A stretch of 43,501 nucleotides of DNA from an uncultured Lachnospiraceae bacterium. GTDB taxonomy: Bacteria > Bacillota > Clostridia > Lachnospirales > Lachnospiraceae. Below the pieces are notes generated by a model. That model had not been told where the DNA came from, did no database searches, and saw only the letters and a list, made by a program, of their open reading frames with translations. Where the stretch lies: contig URXX01000012.1 of assembly GCA_900551895.1 (NCBI GenBank), positions 1 to 43,501 of the forward strand. The letters run 5' to 3'. The position numbers were made by a program, and so were the translations under genes. This document shows, in pieces, positions 23,382 through 31,536 of this stretch; position 1 is the stretch's first letter, and the number at the start of each line of letters is the position of its first letter.

Positions 23382-24376
23382 TACCCTCTCTCCTTGTTTT
23401 TCAATTTTCTCTTCAATTTCTCAAATTGTGCTTTTTTTCCACCTGCTCCTGCAATTTGAATAGTATTTGCCATCCCATTCGGATTTGCTTCGATTAAAAC
23501 ACACTCATTCTCACAAACTGCAATATCCCATGCCACATACTTAAGGGAGTAATTTATAGCACATTCCTTTACAAATTCTAAAATCTTACTCCAATTTGGA
23601 ATTTCAAATCCTTTTATTTTTATCTTAGAAACAGGGTGCATAGGATATCTTCGTCCCGCAGCATCCTCCGCAGCATCTACGATAATTCCTGTATCAATAT
23701 CGATAGATGCTACCAGCCCTCCTGCCGAATAATTATCTATAATTGTATTTCCTTTTCCCATTCTTAATGCTGCACCTATTATTTCACATTCTCCCGATTC
23801 TAAAACAAGGGTAAAAATTCTTATCGTATTTACGCTACTTGGATTCAACTTACTTAGCAAAGAATGTTGAATAACTAACTCATCTAAAACTGATGGTTCC
23901 TCTTTAAATTTAGCATATAAACTTTCGATATTATTTGAGGTAAATACCCATTTTTCTATTCCTTTTCCACAATCTGCCATATCTGGCTTATATAAAACTT
24001 CAGAATGCTTTTCAGCAAACTCTAAAAATTCTTTAAAAGTACATTCCTCCGAATACAATTGTTCTCTTTTAGTAAACTCAGCCAATTCTTTATACATTTC
24101 TTTTTTACTACATAGTTTAACAAATACTTCCTTTGAATCAACCAATTTAGCAAATTCTAATTCTTGTTTTGACGTCAAATATTTTTGTTTTTCTTTTTTA
24201 TTTTTTTCAAAAAATCTCAATTCAAAATAATCGGAAATCGTCGCATTATAAACCAAATAATTCCATGCAATTCCCGTTCCATATCTTAACCTATAAATCC
24301 AATTTGTTTTTCCTCTATTTAAAATGATGAATTTGTCCATTTTATTAAACATATTTTTAAAAATTTCTAAATACAT
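23381..24376 (-). CDS. Sugar-transfer-associated ATP-grasp protein
   Basis: A protein of 331 aa. SEVLYKPDMADCGKGIEKW at about 134-152 is the ATP-binding region. Next come VIQHSLLSKLNPSSVNTIRI (193-212) and SAGGLVASIDIDTGI, then YVAWDIAVCENECVLIEANP at about 285-304 with the metal-binding Glu and Asn. This is the PF14397 pattern of ATP-grasp proteins found in polysaccharide loci. ATP-grasp enzymes activate a carboxylate as acyl phosphate and join it to an amine or other nucleophile. GGAG lies 8 bases before the ATG. The start overlaps the dehydrogenase stop by 10 bases and the stop overlaps the next start. Substrates are unknown. Confidence 0.85.
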   Translation of the reverse strand: MYLEIFKNMFNKMDKFIILNRGKTNWIYRLRYGTGIAWNYLVYNATISDYFELRFFEKNKKEKQKYLTSKQELEFAKLVDSKEVFVKLCSKKEMYKELAEFTKREQLYSEECTFKEFLEFAEKHSEVLYKPDMADCGKGIEKWVFTSNNIESLYAKFKEEPSVLDELVIQHSLLSKLNPSSVNTIRIFTLVLESGECEIIGAALRMGKGNTIIDNYSAGGLVASIDIDTGIIVDAAEDAAGRRYPMHPVSKIKIKGFEIPNWSKILEFVKECAINYSLKYVAWDIAVCENECVLIEANPNGMANTIQIAGAGGKKAQFEKLKRKLKNKERG

Positions 24377-25260
24377 TTTATATTCTCCATTATCAACCCA
24401 CTAATCCTCTCCCCATTTCCCTCTCCAACGAAACTATTATGAGGAGTAACAATAACATTTTCCATATCCCATAAAGGACTGTCTGCCCCTAAAGGCTCTT
24501 CTTCAAACACATCTAAAACTGCTCCGCCTAATCGCGGCAACGCTCTAATCAACGCATTTGTATCTACAATTCCACCTCTGGCAATATTCACTAGAACCGC
24601 TCCGTCTTTCATTGCCATAAACTTTTCATTATTCATCAAATTTTTCGTTTCATCTGTCAATGGTAATGTCAATATAACTATATCACTTTCCGGTAAAACA
24701 GTTTCCAATTTATTCAACTCTAAAATCATACTATAATTTTCATCTGTTCTAACTGACAAATCAATGCCTGTCACTTCACATCCGAATGCCCTAAAGCGTT
24801 TAGCACATTCTGTTCCTACACTTCCACAACCTAAAACACACACTTTTTTTCCTGAGAATTCCAAAAGTCCTCTATGCTTAGCCCATGTATGTTCTTTCTG
24901 ATTTTTCAAAAAGAATTTAGACTGTTTATATAATTGCATTACCCCAAATATAGCAAATTCCGCCATTGGAATACTGTAAACGCCTCTCGCATTATGCATT
25001 TCAATATGATTTTCTTTGACATATTCCATAGGAACACGATCAAATCCCGCGCTCGTCAGTTGAATATATTTTAAATTAACAAATCTCCCGATAGGGTGCG
25101 ATAAAAACAATCCATTACAAACAGCACCCTCTACCCACTCATATTCACACGGCAACTCATCCTTTTCAAACTGTAGAAATTTTACACAGTGTCCCTCTCG
25201 TTCTAATCTATCTACATATTTTTTTGCATCGCCCCATGCACCTGTAATCAGTAAATTCAT
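24367..25260 (-). CDS. D-isomer-specific 2-hydroxyacid dehydrogenase
   Basis: A NAD(P)-dependent oxidoreductase of 297 aa, slightly short for the family. The dinucleotide-binding loop GCGSVG is at 144-149 with Asp 167 in GIDLS. The catalytic set is Arg 228 in NIARGGIVD, a Glu in VFEEEP (253-255), and His 274 in VTPHNSF. It would reduce a 2-keto acid to a D-2-hydroxy acid or the reverse. The gene follows the aldolase by one base, and an HpcH/HpaI aldolase makes 4-hydroxy-2-oxo acids, so the two probably act in sequence. The particular acid is unknown. Confidence 0.87.
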   Translation of the reverse strand: MNLLITGAWGDAKKYVDRLEREGHCVKFLQFEKDELPCEYEWVEGAVCNGLFLSHPIGRFVNLKYIQLTSAGFDRVPMEYVKENHIEMHNARGVYSIPMAEFAIFGVMQLYKQSKFFLKNQKEHTWAKHRGLLEFSGKKVCVLGCGSVGTECAKRFRAFGCEVTGIDLSVRTDENYSMILELNKLETVLPESDIVILTLPLTDETKNLMNNEKFMAMKDGAVLVNIARGGIVDTNALIRALPRLGGAVLDVFEEEPLGADSPLWDMENVIVTPHNSFVGEGNGERISGLIMENIKCI

Positions 25261-25261
25261 C

Positions 25262-26104
25262 TTATCCCCTCTGTTTACAAATCAATGCTACTTTTTCTTT
25301 TATCACTTCTACATTTTTATTAAAGTAATTTGCATAATTCTCACATTCTTTTTCTGTTTCTCTGATTTTGTGTACACCTTCCAAAAAAATAGTTTGTATC
25401 ACTTCTTCTCTCTTTTCTTTATTCGTATCGCAAAAACTTCTAGATAAAATTACACATGTAGAACCAAGTCGATAATGTTCACGGATAATATGTTCAGCCG
25501 GAAGCATTCCCGTACCAATAGCAGCAATACCGCCAAATCCATACGGTATTCCAACCTGTTTAAATTTAAAGCATAACTGTTCAACTGTTCCGTCTGCCAA
25601 TAATTCAAACATAAATTTCTTTTTATACCCTAGAGATAAATCATTTAAACCAATAAACATTTCATCAATACCTGAAATATTTAAAATTTCATCTATGACC
25701 GTAGCCGCCTCCGGTGTTTCCAACAATAACATTGTTTTTGCACGGCCATCTACATATTTAATGAATTTTTTAACTTCTTCTACACTTTTAAAATACGGCA
25801 ACATTAAAATATCTGCGCCCGCATCTATAACAGCATTTATTTCTTCTTGAGATGAACAATATTCCTCAGTCGCTTCATGAATAGGATTTACACGAACAAG
25901 TAGTTCGGCATTTTTCAATACTTTTTTTACCTCTGCAATATCCTCAACAGAATGTTGTGACTGCACAGTATCCATTCCACCCTGTCGTTCTTGTTTTCCT
26001 ATTTTTTCTAAATCTATGAATACCCTATCCACACCATTTTCATCTACTATTTTCGCAATTTTAGGTTGATTTGTAATATACATCAATTTCAGCATTTTTT
26101 TCAC
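25262..26104 (-). CDS. HpcH/HpaI family aldolase (citrate-lyase beta-like fold)
   Basis: A protein of 280 aa with the TIM-barrel family pattern: DRVFIDLEKIG, a His in DTVQSQH at about 46-51, Arg in LLVRVNPIHE, metal ligands in LLLETPEAATVIDEI and MFIGLNDLSL. Family members are class II aldolases joining pyruvate or a related keto acid to an aldehyde, or cleaving the adduct. The start is GTG at 26104, overlapping the sugar transferase stop (TAGTG), with GGGAAGG just upstream. An ATG three codons on is the alternative. As first gene of the five-gene insert it may supply the keto acid reduced by the next enzyme. Confidence 0.83.
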   Translation of the reverse strand: MKKMLKLMYITNQPKIAKIVDENGVDRVFIDLEKIGKQERQGGMDTVQSQHSVEDIAEVKKVLKNAELLVRVNPIHEATEEYCSSQEEINAVIDAGADILMLPYFKSVEEVKKFIKYVDGRAKTMLLLETPEAATVIDEILNISGIDEMFIGLNDLSLGYKKKFMFELLADGTVEQLCFKFKQVGIPYGFGGIAAIGTGMLPAEHIIREHYRLGSTCVILSRSFCDTNKEKREEVIQTIFLEGVHKIRETEKECENYANYFNKNVEVIKEKVALICKQRG

Positions 26105-26715
26105 TAACCTTCCCTTTTCTTTGCTGTTTCTGTTGAATTTACATTATCTGCATTTGTAAATACTTTAAAAATTGTTTTAAAGAAAATTTTCAAATCTAAT
26201 AAAAATGACATATGTTCTACATACCATACATTCATCTCAATTCGTTTCGACCATTCTACTTCTTTGCGACCATTTACCTGTGCCCATCCGGTTACTCCCG
26301 GACGAACAGAAAACATTTTTTTCTGTTCGTCTGTATATTCTTCAAAAGGCCATGGATGATATGTTAATGCCGGTCTTGGACCGATAAAACTCATCTCGCC
26401 TTTAAAAATGTTAATTAACTGTGGAAGTTCATCTATACTTGTCGCTCTGAGAATTTTTCCTACTTTAGTTACTCGAGCATCATTTTTCCCGGAATAGACA
26501 CCACTCCCCTGTTTTTCTGCTCCCACTACCATAGAACGAAATTTATAGATTTCAAATACCTTTCCGTTCATTCCTAACCTTTTTTGTTTGAATAATGCCG
26601 GACCATTTGATGTTAATTTGACAATCAGCCCGACTATAAGCAGTGGTATTGCACCTAAGATTAATAATATTCCGGAAAAAATAACATCTAATCCTCTCTT
26701 TATTCCTCTATACAT
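26104..26715 (-). CDS. Priming sugar transferase (undecaprenyl-phosphate glycosyl-1-phosphate transferase)
   Basis: A membrane-associated protein of 203 aa. One N-terminal hydrophobic segment (about 8-33) is followed by FKQKRLGMNGKVFEIYKFRS, LRATSIDELPQLINIFKG, MSFIGPRPALTYHP and RPGVTGWAQVNGR. These are the landmarks of the bacterial sugar transferase family (EpsL, WbaP C-terminal half, PglC). It transfers a sugar-1-phosphate from a nucleotide sugar to undecaprenyl phosphate, starting the repeat unit. With the PglF/CapD-like dehydratase just upstream, the sugar is likely a diamino-trideoxy hexose or GlcNAc-derived, but this is inference. GAGGAG at the end of the upstream gene serves as ribosome binding site. 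Confidence 0.92.
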   Translation of the reverse strand: MYRGIKRGLDVIFSGILLILGAIPLLIVGLIVKLTSNGPALFKQKRLGMNGKVFEIYKFRSMVVGAEKQGSGVYSGKNDARVTKVGKILRATSIDELPQLINIFKGEMSFIGPRPALTYHPWPFEEYTDEQKKMFSVRPGVTGWAQVNGRKEVEWSKRIEMNVWYVEHMSFLLDLKIFFKTIFKVFTNADNVNSTETAKKREG

Positions 26716-26719
26716 TCCT

Positions 26720-28582
26720 CTACTCCTCTTTCATCACATACGTAGGCACAATCTCTTTGACCATCTGACGAATAACATCACTGTCCTTCTCCGCAGCCAC
26801 CTTTAGTTCTTTCAGTTGCCTCATAAACAGTGCTTCGTCCATATCAATCGGTTTACCGATATGAATTAAATTATTATCTGTAGCCTGCAAACCTTCCTCG
26901 TCCATAAGAAGTTCCTCATACAACTTCTCACCCGGTCGAAGTCCTGTATACTTAATTTCAATATCTTCCCCAACTTTAAATCCGGAAAGACGAATAAGAT
27001 TTTTTGCCAAATCCGCTATTTTTACCGGTTCTCCCATATCTAAGACAAAAATTTCTCCGCCTTTAGCGTATGCCCCTGCCTGAAGCACTAGTGATACCGC
27101 CTCAGGAATTGTCATAAAGTATCTGATAATATCAGGGTGTGTAACCGTAACCGGTCCACCCTCAGCGATCTGCTTCTTAAAGAGCGGAATAACGCTTCCG
27201 TTACTTCCGAGAACATTTCCGAAACGAACCGCAACAAATTCTGTCGGATAGAATTTATCCAACGTCTGTACAATCATTTCACACATACGTTTTGATGCAC
27301 CCATAATGTTTGTCGGGTTTACCGCCTTATCGGTAGAGATAAGTACAAAACGTTCTACACCATGCTTTCCCGCTGCCGATGCAGTTTTATATGTACCGAA
27401 TACATTATTTTTAATCGCTTCATTCGGGCTGTCCTCCATTAGCGGAACATGCTTATGTGCTGCCGCATGATAAACAACCTGCGGTTTGTATTTTTCCATA
27501 ATCTCATTTATTCTGTGTGTGTTTCGCACAGATGCAATCAATGCCACAAGATCCAAATTCGGATATTTTCTTTTTAATTCCTGCTGAATTTCATAAATAT
27601 TGTTCTCGTAAATATCTACAATAATTAACTGTTTTACGCCATGTCCTGCAAGTTGGCGGCAAATTTCACTTCCGATTGAACCGCCTCCTCCTGTAACAAG
27701 GACAACTTTATTTTGTACATATCCTAAAATTTCATCTAGGTTTACTTTAATCTGTTCACGGCCAAGTAAGTCTCCGATTTCCACATCACGAAGTTGTGAT
27801 ACGCTCACTTCACCGCTTACCAACTGATACATTCCCGGAAGAATACGGATTTTACACCCTGTGTGCTGACAAAGATCAACAATCTCTTTGATTGTTGATT
27901 TTGGTGCAGACGGCATTGCAATAATGATTTTTGCGATACCATACCGTTCCACTGCCGGAATAATATCTTTCTTTCCTCCTACTACAAGACACCCTTGAAT
28001 GTACTTTCCCTGTTTTGCCGGATCATCGTCTATCATACAACGCACTCTTCTTTTTAACTGTTTGTTCAAACGAAGTTCTTTTACAATGGCTGCTCCCGCA
28101 TCTCCTGCACCGATAACCATAACATTCGCACTTGCCTTTTTACTCCTAACAAAGTATTCTCCTTTAACAAAACGTATAAAACGATAGAAAAAGCGAATGC
28201 CTATCGTCATAAAAAGAAGAATAAGTGTATACAAAATATCATAACTTCTCGGAATCGGATGTCCGAACGCTTTCATTCCAACTGCATCCAAAATCCCCGA
28301 TATCATTACTGCAAGAGTAATATTTACTAATTCATTTACGCTGGCATATTTCCAAAGACTTGTATATAAATGGAATACATAAAAAATTGCTATCGTGCAG
28401 ATAATATTAATTCCGCCATATTGCCATATAGATTCCAAAAAAACTCTGTCGATATCTGAAAAAACCAGTTCAAACCGAAGCCACAATGCAAGAAATGACG
28501 ATAGCATTATGGCAATAACATCTCCCACCAGCAGAAGTATGACACGCATATGCAACTGCATGTTTTTTTCATTGCTTTTCAT
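26720..28582 (-). CDS. Membrane-bound NDP-sugar 4,6-dehydratase/epimerase (CapD/PglF/EpsC type)
   Basis: A protein of about 620 aa. Four N-terminal membrane segments are followed by a CoA-binding-like Rossmann domain with VMVIGAGDAGAAIVKEL, then the SDR domain with VTGGGGSIGSEICRQL, AAAHKHVPLMEDSPNEA, STDKAVNPTNIMGASKR and VRFGNVLGSNGSVIPLF. This layout is that of PglF/CapD/EpsC, which act on UDP-GlcNAc or related sugars. The frame extends to 28606, but GAGGAGG (28589-28595) sits 6 bases before the ATG at 28582 and only 3 bases before the one at 28585, so one of these two is the start. It supplies the sugar for the priming transferase that follows 4 bases later. Confidence 0.9.
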   Translation of the reverse strand: MKSNEKNMQLHMRVILLLVGDVIAIMLSSFLALWLRFELVFSDIDRVFLESIWQYGGINIICTIAIFYVFHLYTSLWKYASVNELVNITLAVMISGILDAVGMKAFGHPIPRSYDILYTLILLFMTIGIRFFYRFIRFVKGEYFVRSKKASANVMVIGAGDAGAAIVKELRLNKQLKRRVRCMIDDDPAKQGKYIQGCLVVGGKKDIIPAVERYGIAKIIIAMPSAPKSTIKEIVDLCQHTGCKIRILPGMYQLVSGEVSVSQLRDVEIGDLLGREQIKVNLDEILGYVQNKVVLVTGGGGSIGSEICRQLAGHGVKQLIIVDIYENNIYEIQQELKRKYPNLDLVALIASVRNTHRINEIMEKYKPQVVYHAAAHKHVPLMEDSPNEAIKNNVFGTYKTASAAGKHGVERFVLISTDKAVNPTNIMGASKRMCEMIVQTLDKFYPTEFVAVRFGNVLGSNGSVIPLFKKQIAEGGPVTVTHPDIIRYFMTIPEAVSLVLQAGAYAKGGEIFVLDMGEPVKIADLAKNLIRLSGFKVGEDIEIKYTGLRPGEKLYEELLMDEEGLQATDNNLIHIGKPIDMDEALFMRQLKELKVAAEKDSDVIRQMVKEIVPTYVMKEE

Positions 28583-28622
28583 CATTTGCCTCCTCATATT
28601 TTTCACCTTATCTCATTTAATA

Positions 28623-29303
28623 CTATCTATAGTATTTATCCCCATATTTTCCGTAACCGTAATATTTTTTACGGTTTCTTCTAGGGACTTTATTTAGCAC
28701 TACTCCCAGCACCTGACAACCGCTCTTTTCGAGTTTTTGTTTAACCTCTTGAGCAAGGCGATATTTTACTTTTTCCGACTCAATAACCATAATTGCCCCG
28801 TCACACTGTTTTGCCACGATTGCCGCGTCAATAACCATTCCAAGCGGAGCCGAATCAATAATAATATAATCATAAATATCACGAAAAGACTCCAGCATTT
28901 TCTCAAAACGTTCATTCGTTAAAAGTTCTGCCGAATTTTTAACACTCGGACCCGAAAACATAATATGTAAGCGCGGTATATTTGTTGAGAATATTGACTC
29001 TCCTAAAGAACATTGTCCTGACAGGAAATGCGAAAGACCATACTCTACCGTCCCCGCATCTAAACGCGAAATCAATACGGATTTTCTTAAATCGGTATCT
29101 AAAAGAAGCACCTTTTTCTGCATAGCAGCCAAAGATTTTGCCAATTCTACCGCCGTATTGGTTTTTCCTTCTCCTTGGAACGAACTGGTGATTACGATAG
29201 TTTTTTTATCATCTCCACAAAACAATAAGTTTGTTCTCAATGTTTTGATTTCTTCTTCTACTTCATATGAAAGTTCATTCTGCGCAATTTCAATTTTTTT
29301 CAT
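28623..29303 (-). CDS. CpsD/CapB-type bacterial tyrosine kinase
   Basis: A protein of 226 aa, cytoplasmic. Walker A is SFQGEGKTNT (41-50), Walker A' is LLLDTDLRKS (66-75) and Walker B is YIIIDSAPLG. The C terminus is a tyrosine cluster, KKYYGYGKYGDKYYR, the autophosphorylation site in this family. It works with the Wzz-like membrane activator at 30040-30726 and is opposed by the PHP phosphatase at 29313-30032. This trio controls polymer length and export in Gram-positive capsule loci. The kinase and its membrane activator are separate proteins, as is usual in Firmicutes. Confidence 0.93.
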   Translation of the reverse strand: MKKIEIAQNELSYEVEEEIKTLRTNLLFCGDDKKTIVITSSFQGEGKTNTAVELAKSLAAMQKKVLLLDTDLRKSVLISRLDAGTVEYGLSHFLSGQCSLGESIFSTNIPRLHIMFSGPSVKNSAELLTNERFEKMLESFRDIYDYIIIDSAPLGMVIDAAIVAKQCDGAIMVIESEKVKYRLAQEVKQKLEKSGCQVLGVVLNKVPRRNRKKYYGYGKYGDKYYR

Positions 29304-29312
29304 GTTTATCTC

Positions 29313-30032
29313 CTATTTTTCTTCTAGCATTAGTTGTGGATTTTCGATAAATATTTTGTTCGCATACTCCACTCCCACTTTTCTCTCCACATATTTTTTA
29401 CATTCTCGCAAATTGGGCTTTCGGTTTTGCAGATCATGTGCATCGCTGGCAATGAAATGAACAAGACGCTCCTGCAAAATTTTTTTACAGAAGCGCTTCT
29501 GCAAAAATCCCATTTTCCCAAGCACTGTGCCGGCATTTATCTGCATATATGCCCCCATTTCTATTAATTCTTGAATGTATTCACTATTCTTCACTAAACA
29601 CGCATACCTTTCGATATGTGCCAATATCGGATTGTATCCTTCTGATACAAGTTCATATACACTGTTTCGGATTTTCTGAAATTCATAATAATGCGAAAAC
29701 TCTACGAGAACATACTTTGTTCCATTCATCTGGAAACTCGGATTCTGAAGGAGTATCTCCCGTAATCCTGTGTCCCCATAACATTCTCTTCCCAAATATA
29801 AATTTACATTCAATCCTTTTTTCTCCGCAAACTCCTGAAATTTATAAAACTTTCTCTGTATCTCCTCAGCGGATGTTTCAAACATTCCTTTTCGATAGTG
29901 AGGCGTTAAAATAACATTTTCAACCCCGTCATTTTTTTGCATTTTCAGCATTTTCAATGCCTCCACTACTGAACTTGCCCCGTCATCTACCATAGGAAGA
30001 ATGTGATTGTGTATATCCGTTATTCCTCTCAT
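29313..30032 (-). CDS. PHP-type protein-tyrosine phosphatase (CpsB/CapC/YwqE)
   Basis: A protein of 239 aa with the metal-binding PHP motifs: DIHNHILPMVDDG at 6-18, TPHYRKG, NPILAHIERY and ASDAHD. It is the manganese-dependent phosphatase that removes phosphate from the tyrosine cluster of the BY-kinase encoded 9 bases downstream. Length and motif set match CpsB and YwqE. It lies 7 bases after the Wzz-like gene. Confidence 0.93.
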   Translation of the reverse strand: MRGITDIHNHILPMVDDGASSVVEALKMLKMQKNDGVENVILTPHYRKGMFETSAEEIQRKFYKFQEFAEKKGLNVNLYLGRECYGDTGLREILLQNPSFQMNGTKYVLVEFSHYYEFQKIRNSVYELVSEGYNPILAHIERYACLVKNSEYIQELIEMGAYMQINAGTVLGKMGFLQKRFCKKILQERLVHFIASDAHDLQNRKPNLRECKKYVERKVGVEYANKIFIENPQLMLEEK

Positions 30033-30039
30033 ATTTCTT

Positions 30040-30726
30040 CTATCTCTTTCTCTCCAGCGGAATTGTAGCCAATACGTTTAACTGTAAATAATGTTCAACA
30101 TCGTCTTGATCTTTAATTCTATCGTCCATAAGAAAACGTACGATAAGAATTCCCATTACAAGTACTGCTCCTAACAAACCTCCAAGCATCATATTTTTCG
30201 TTGTGTTTGGAGAAAATGGGTATTGAGGTTTTACCGCTTTTTCTACCGTGCTAGGTTTATCCCTATTCATTACTTCCTGAATTCTCATTGCCAATGTATC
30301 TGACATTGCATTTGACAAATCTCTTGCCAACTCCGGATCAGCGCTTGTCACTGTTGTTTTTAACATACTTGTATCAGTCGGATTTTCCACCGTAATCATT
30401 CCTGCTACACTCTCATATGACATATCCAAACCGATTTTTTCACTTGCTTCCCTAATAACCGGACGGCTCTTCGATAAAGTAATGAAGTCTGCTGTCAATT
30501 TTCTGCTTAAATCTATATTGATAGATTCGCCATCTTTTGTTCCCAATACATATATCATTGACGAAGCTTGATATAGCGGTGTTACGCATGCTTTCGTGTA
30601 TACAAATGCTACACTTGCTCCTATAGCCAAACTTAAAAGAATAAGCCACCATTTGCGTAATAAATAATTGATTATCTCAATCAAATCAATTCCTGTTTCC
30701 TCGTTTTCCCATGTTCTTTCTTCCAT
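30040..30726 (-). CDS. Wzz/CapA-type chain length regulator and kinase activator
   Basis: A protein of 228 aa with two membrane helices (about 24-48 and 178-200). The extracellular part between them has YQASSMIYVLGTKDG, and PQYPFSPNTTKNM precedes the second helix, the proline-rich feature of Wzz proteins. The short cytoplasmic tail, with DDRIKDQDDVEHYLQLNVLA, is where the family contacts the kinase. It is the first gene of the polysaccharide locus. AGGAGGG stands just before the ATG. The preceding 70 bases have no convincing promoter, and a strong terminator lies just upstream. Confidence 0.92.
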   Translation of the reverse strand: MEERTWENEETGIDLIEIINYLLRKWWLILLSLAIGASVAFVYTKACVTPLYQASSMIYVLGTKDGESINIDLSRKLTADFITLSKSRPVIREASEKIGLDMSYESVAGMITVENPTDTSMLKTTVTSADPELARDLSNAMSDTLAMRIQEVMNRDKPSTVEKAVKPQYPFSPNTTKNMMLGGLLGAVLVMGILIVRFLMDDRIKDQDDVEHYLQLNVLATIPLERKR

Positions 30727-30796
30727 GTTCCCTCCTGTTGTGTTTTGTGTTGTCTTATTATCTTTGCTGCTGTTGAGAATTTATTTATCCTCCCAT

Positions 30797-30837
30797 GAAA
30801 AAACAGCATTGTTTCTTTTTCTAAAAAACAACGCTGT
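30797..30837 (-). terminator. Strong Rho-independent terminator before the polysaccharide operon
   Basis: On the minus strand ACAGCGTTGTTT (30826-30837) pairs with AAACAATGCTGT (30803-30814) with a single G-T pair. It is followed directly by TTTTTTC. It ends the transcript of the secreted protein gene (stop at 30860) and lies 71 bases before the first polysaccharide gene. It may act as a read-through control point for the operon. Confidence 0.85.
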
Positions 30838-30859
30838 CCCACATAATCTGTCTTATTCT

Positions 30860-31462
30860 CTATTTGAGTGCTGTTCTCTTTCTAAATACAACAGCACCTG
30901 CCAATGCTACAATGGCAACAACTCCTGCTACCGCTACAGTAGGTGTTTCACTTGTCTTTGGCGATTCTGTGGAAGAAGCAGATGTATTCTTATCTACTAC
31001 AAACGCTACCGGTGACAAAGAATCAAATGTTGCTGTAATTGTACCTTTACCCGCCTTTGACGGTTCTTCAGTCCATGCACCATTTTCATAATGAAGAATT
31101 GCCACATTTGTCGAAGCAAGAACCCCCGGTACTTCAAAAGTAATGGTTACAGGAAATACCGGATTTCCGATTGCCCTAACTTCACGAGCATCAATTACTT
31201 CCATACCGTCCACATAGTTATCTCCGATAATATCTTTCAATGTCTGTTTATCCTGTAATAATTTTGCTGCTTTCTCGCCCTCTTCCGTAAGATCTTCAAT
31301 AATAATCTTCACAGAATTACCGTTTTTATCAACTGCTTTTGTATAATCCGTTACGATAGCTTTCTTCTCAGGGCTTGGTGTTGCAAACGCTGTAATGCCC
31401 ATAGCGATACTTAATGTACCTGCTAAAACTATACTCAAAACCTTTTTTGTTAATTTATTCAT
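30860..31462 (-). CDS. Secreted cell-surface protein with sortase-like tail
   Basis: A protein of 200 aa of unknown function. A signal peptide covers about 1-27 (basic start, hydrophobic core, cut after AFA). The mature part has acidic segments and a domain-like stretch with VTITFEVPGVLASTNVAILH and FDSLSPVAFVVDKN, resembling repeats in Firmicute surface proteins. The C terminus has SPKTS (167-171), a hydrophobic helix (174-193) and FRKRTALK. This is the layout of a sortase substrate, though (S/N)PKTG would be usual and the Gly is replaced by Ser. It has its own strong promoter and terminator. A role beside the capsule is suggested only by position. Confidence 0.8.
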   Translation of the reverse strand: MNKLTKKVLSIVLAGTLSIAMGITAFATPSPEKKAIVTDYTKAVDKNGNSVKIIIEDLTEEGEKAAKLLQDKQTLKDIIGDNYVDGMEVIDAREVRAIGNPVFPVTITFEVPGVLASTNVAILHYENGAWTEEPSKAGKGTITATFDSLSPVAFVVDKNTSASSTESPKTSETPTVAVAGVVAIVALAGAVVFRKRTALK

Positions 31463-31507
31463 TCCTATCCCTCCTAGTATTCATTCTACATTTTTACAAT
31501 TAATGTC

Positions 31508-31536
31508 AGTATATCACTTTTTTTCGTGCTTGTAAA
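31508..31536 (-). promoter_or_regulatory. Sigma-A-type promoter of the secreted protein gene
   Basis: TTTACA (31531-31536, 5 of 6) and TATACT (31508-31513, 5 of 6) are separated by 17 bases on the minus strand. The element overlaps the last codons and stop of the LCP gene, so the secreted protein is transcribed separately from it or in addition to read-through. Confidence 0.75.

Noticed and set aside
7219..30726. Phage or conjugative-element origin for the AT-rich glycosyltransferase block
   Set aside because: No integrase, relaxase, attachment repeat or tRNA edge is visible in the window. Low GC is normal for capsule loci.
30727..30796. GATAAT as -10 of a capsule operon promoter
   Set aside because: There is no acceptable -35 at 16-18 bases upstream, so I do not list it as a feature.
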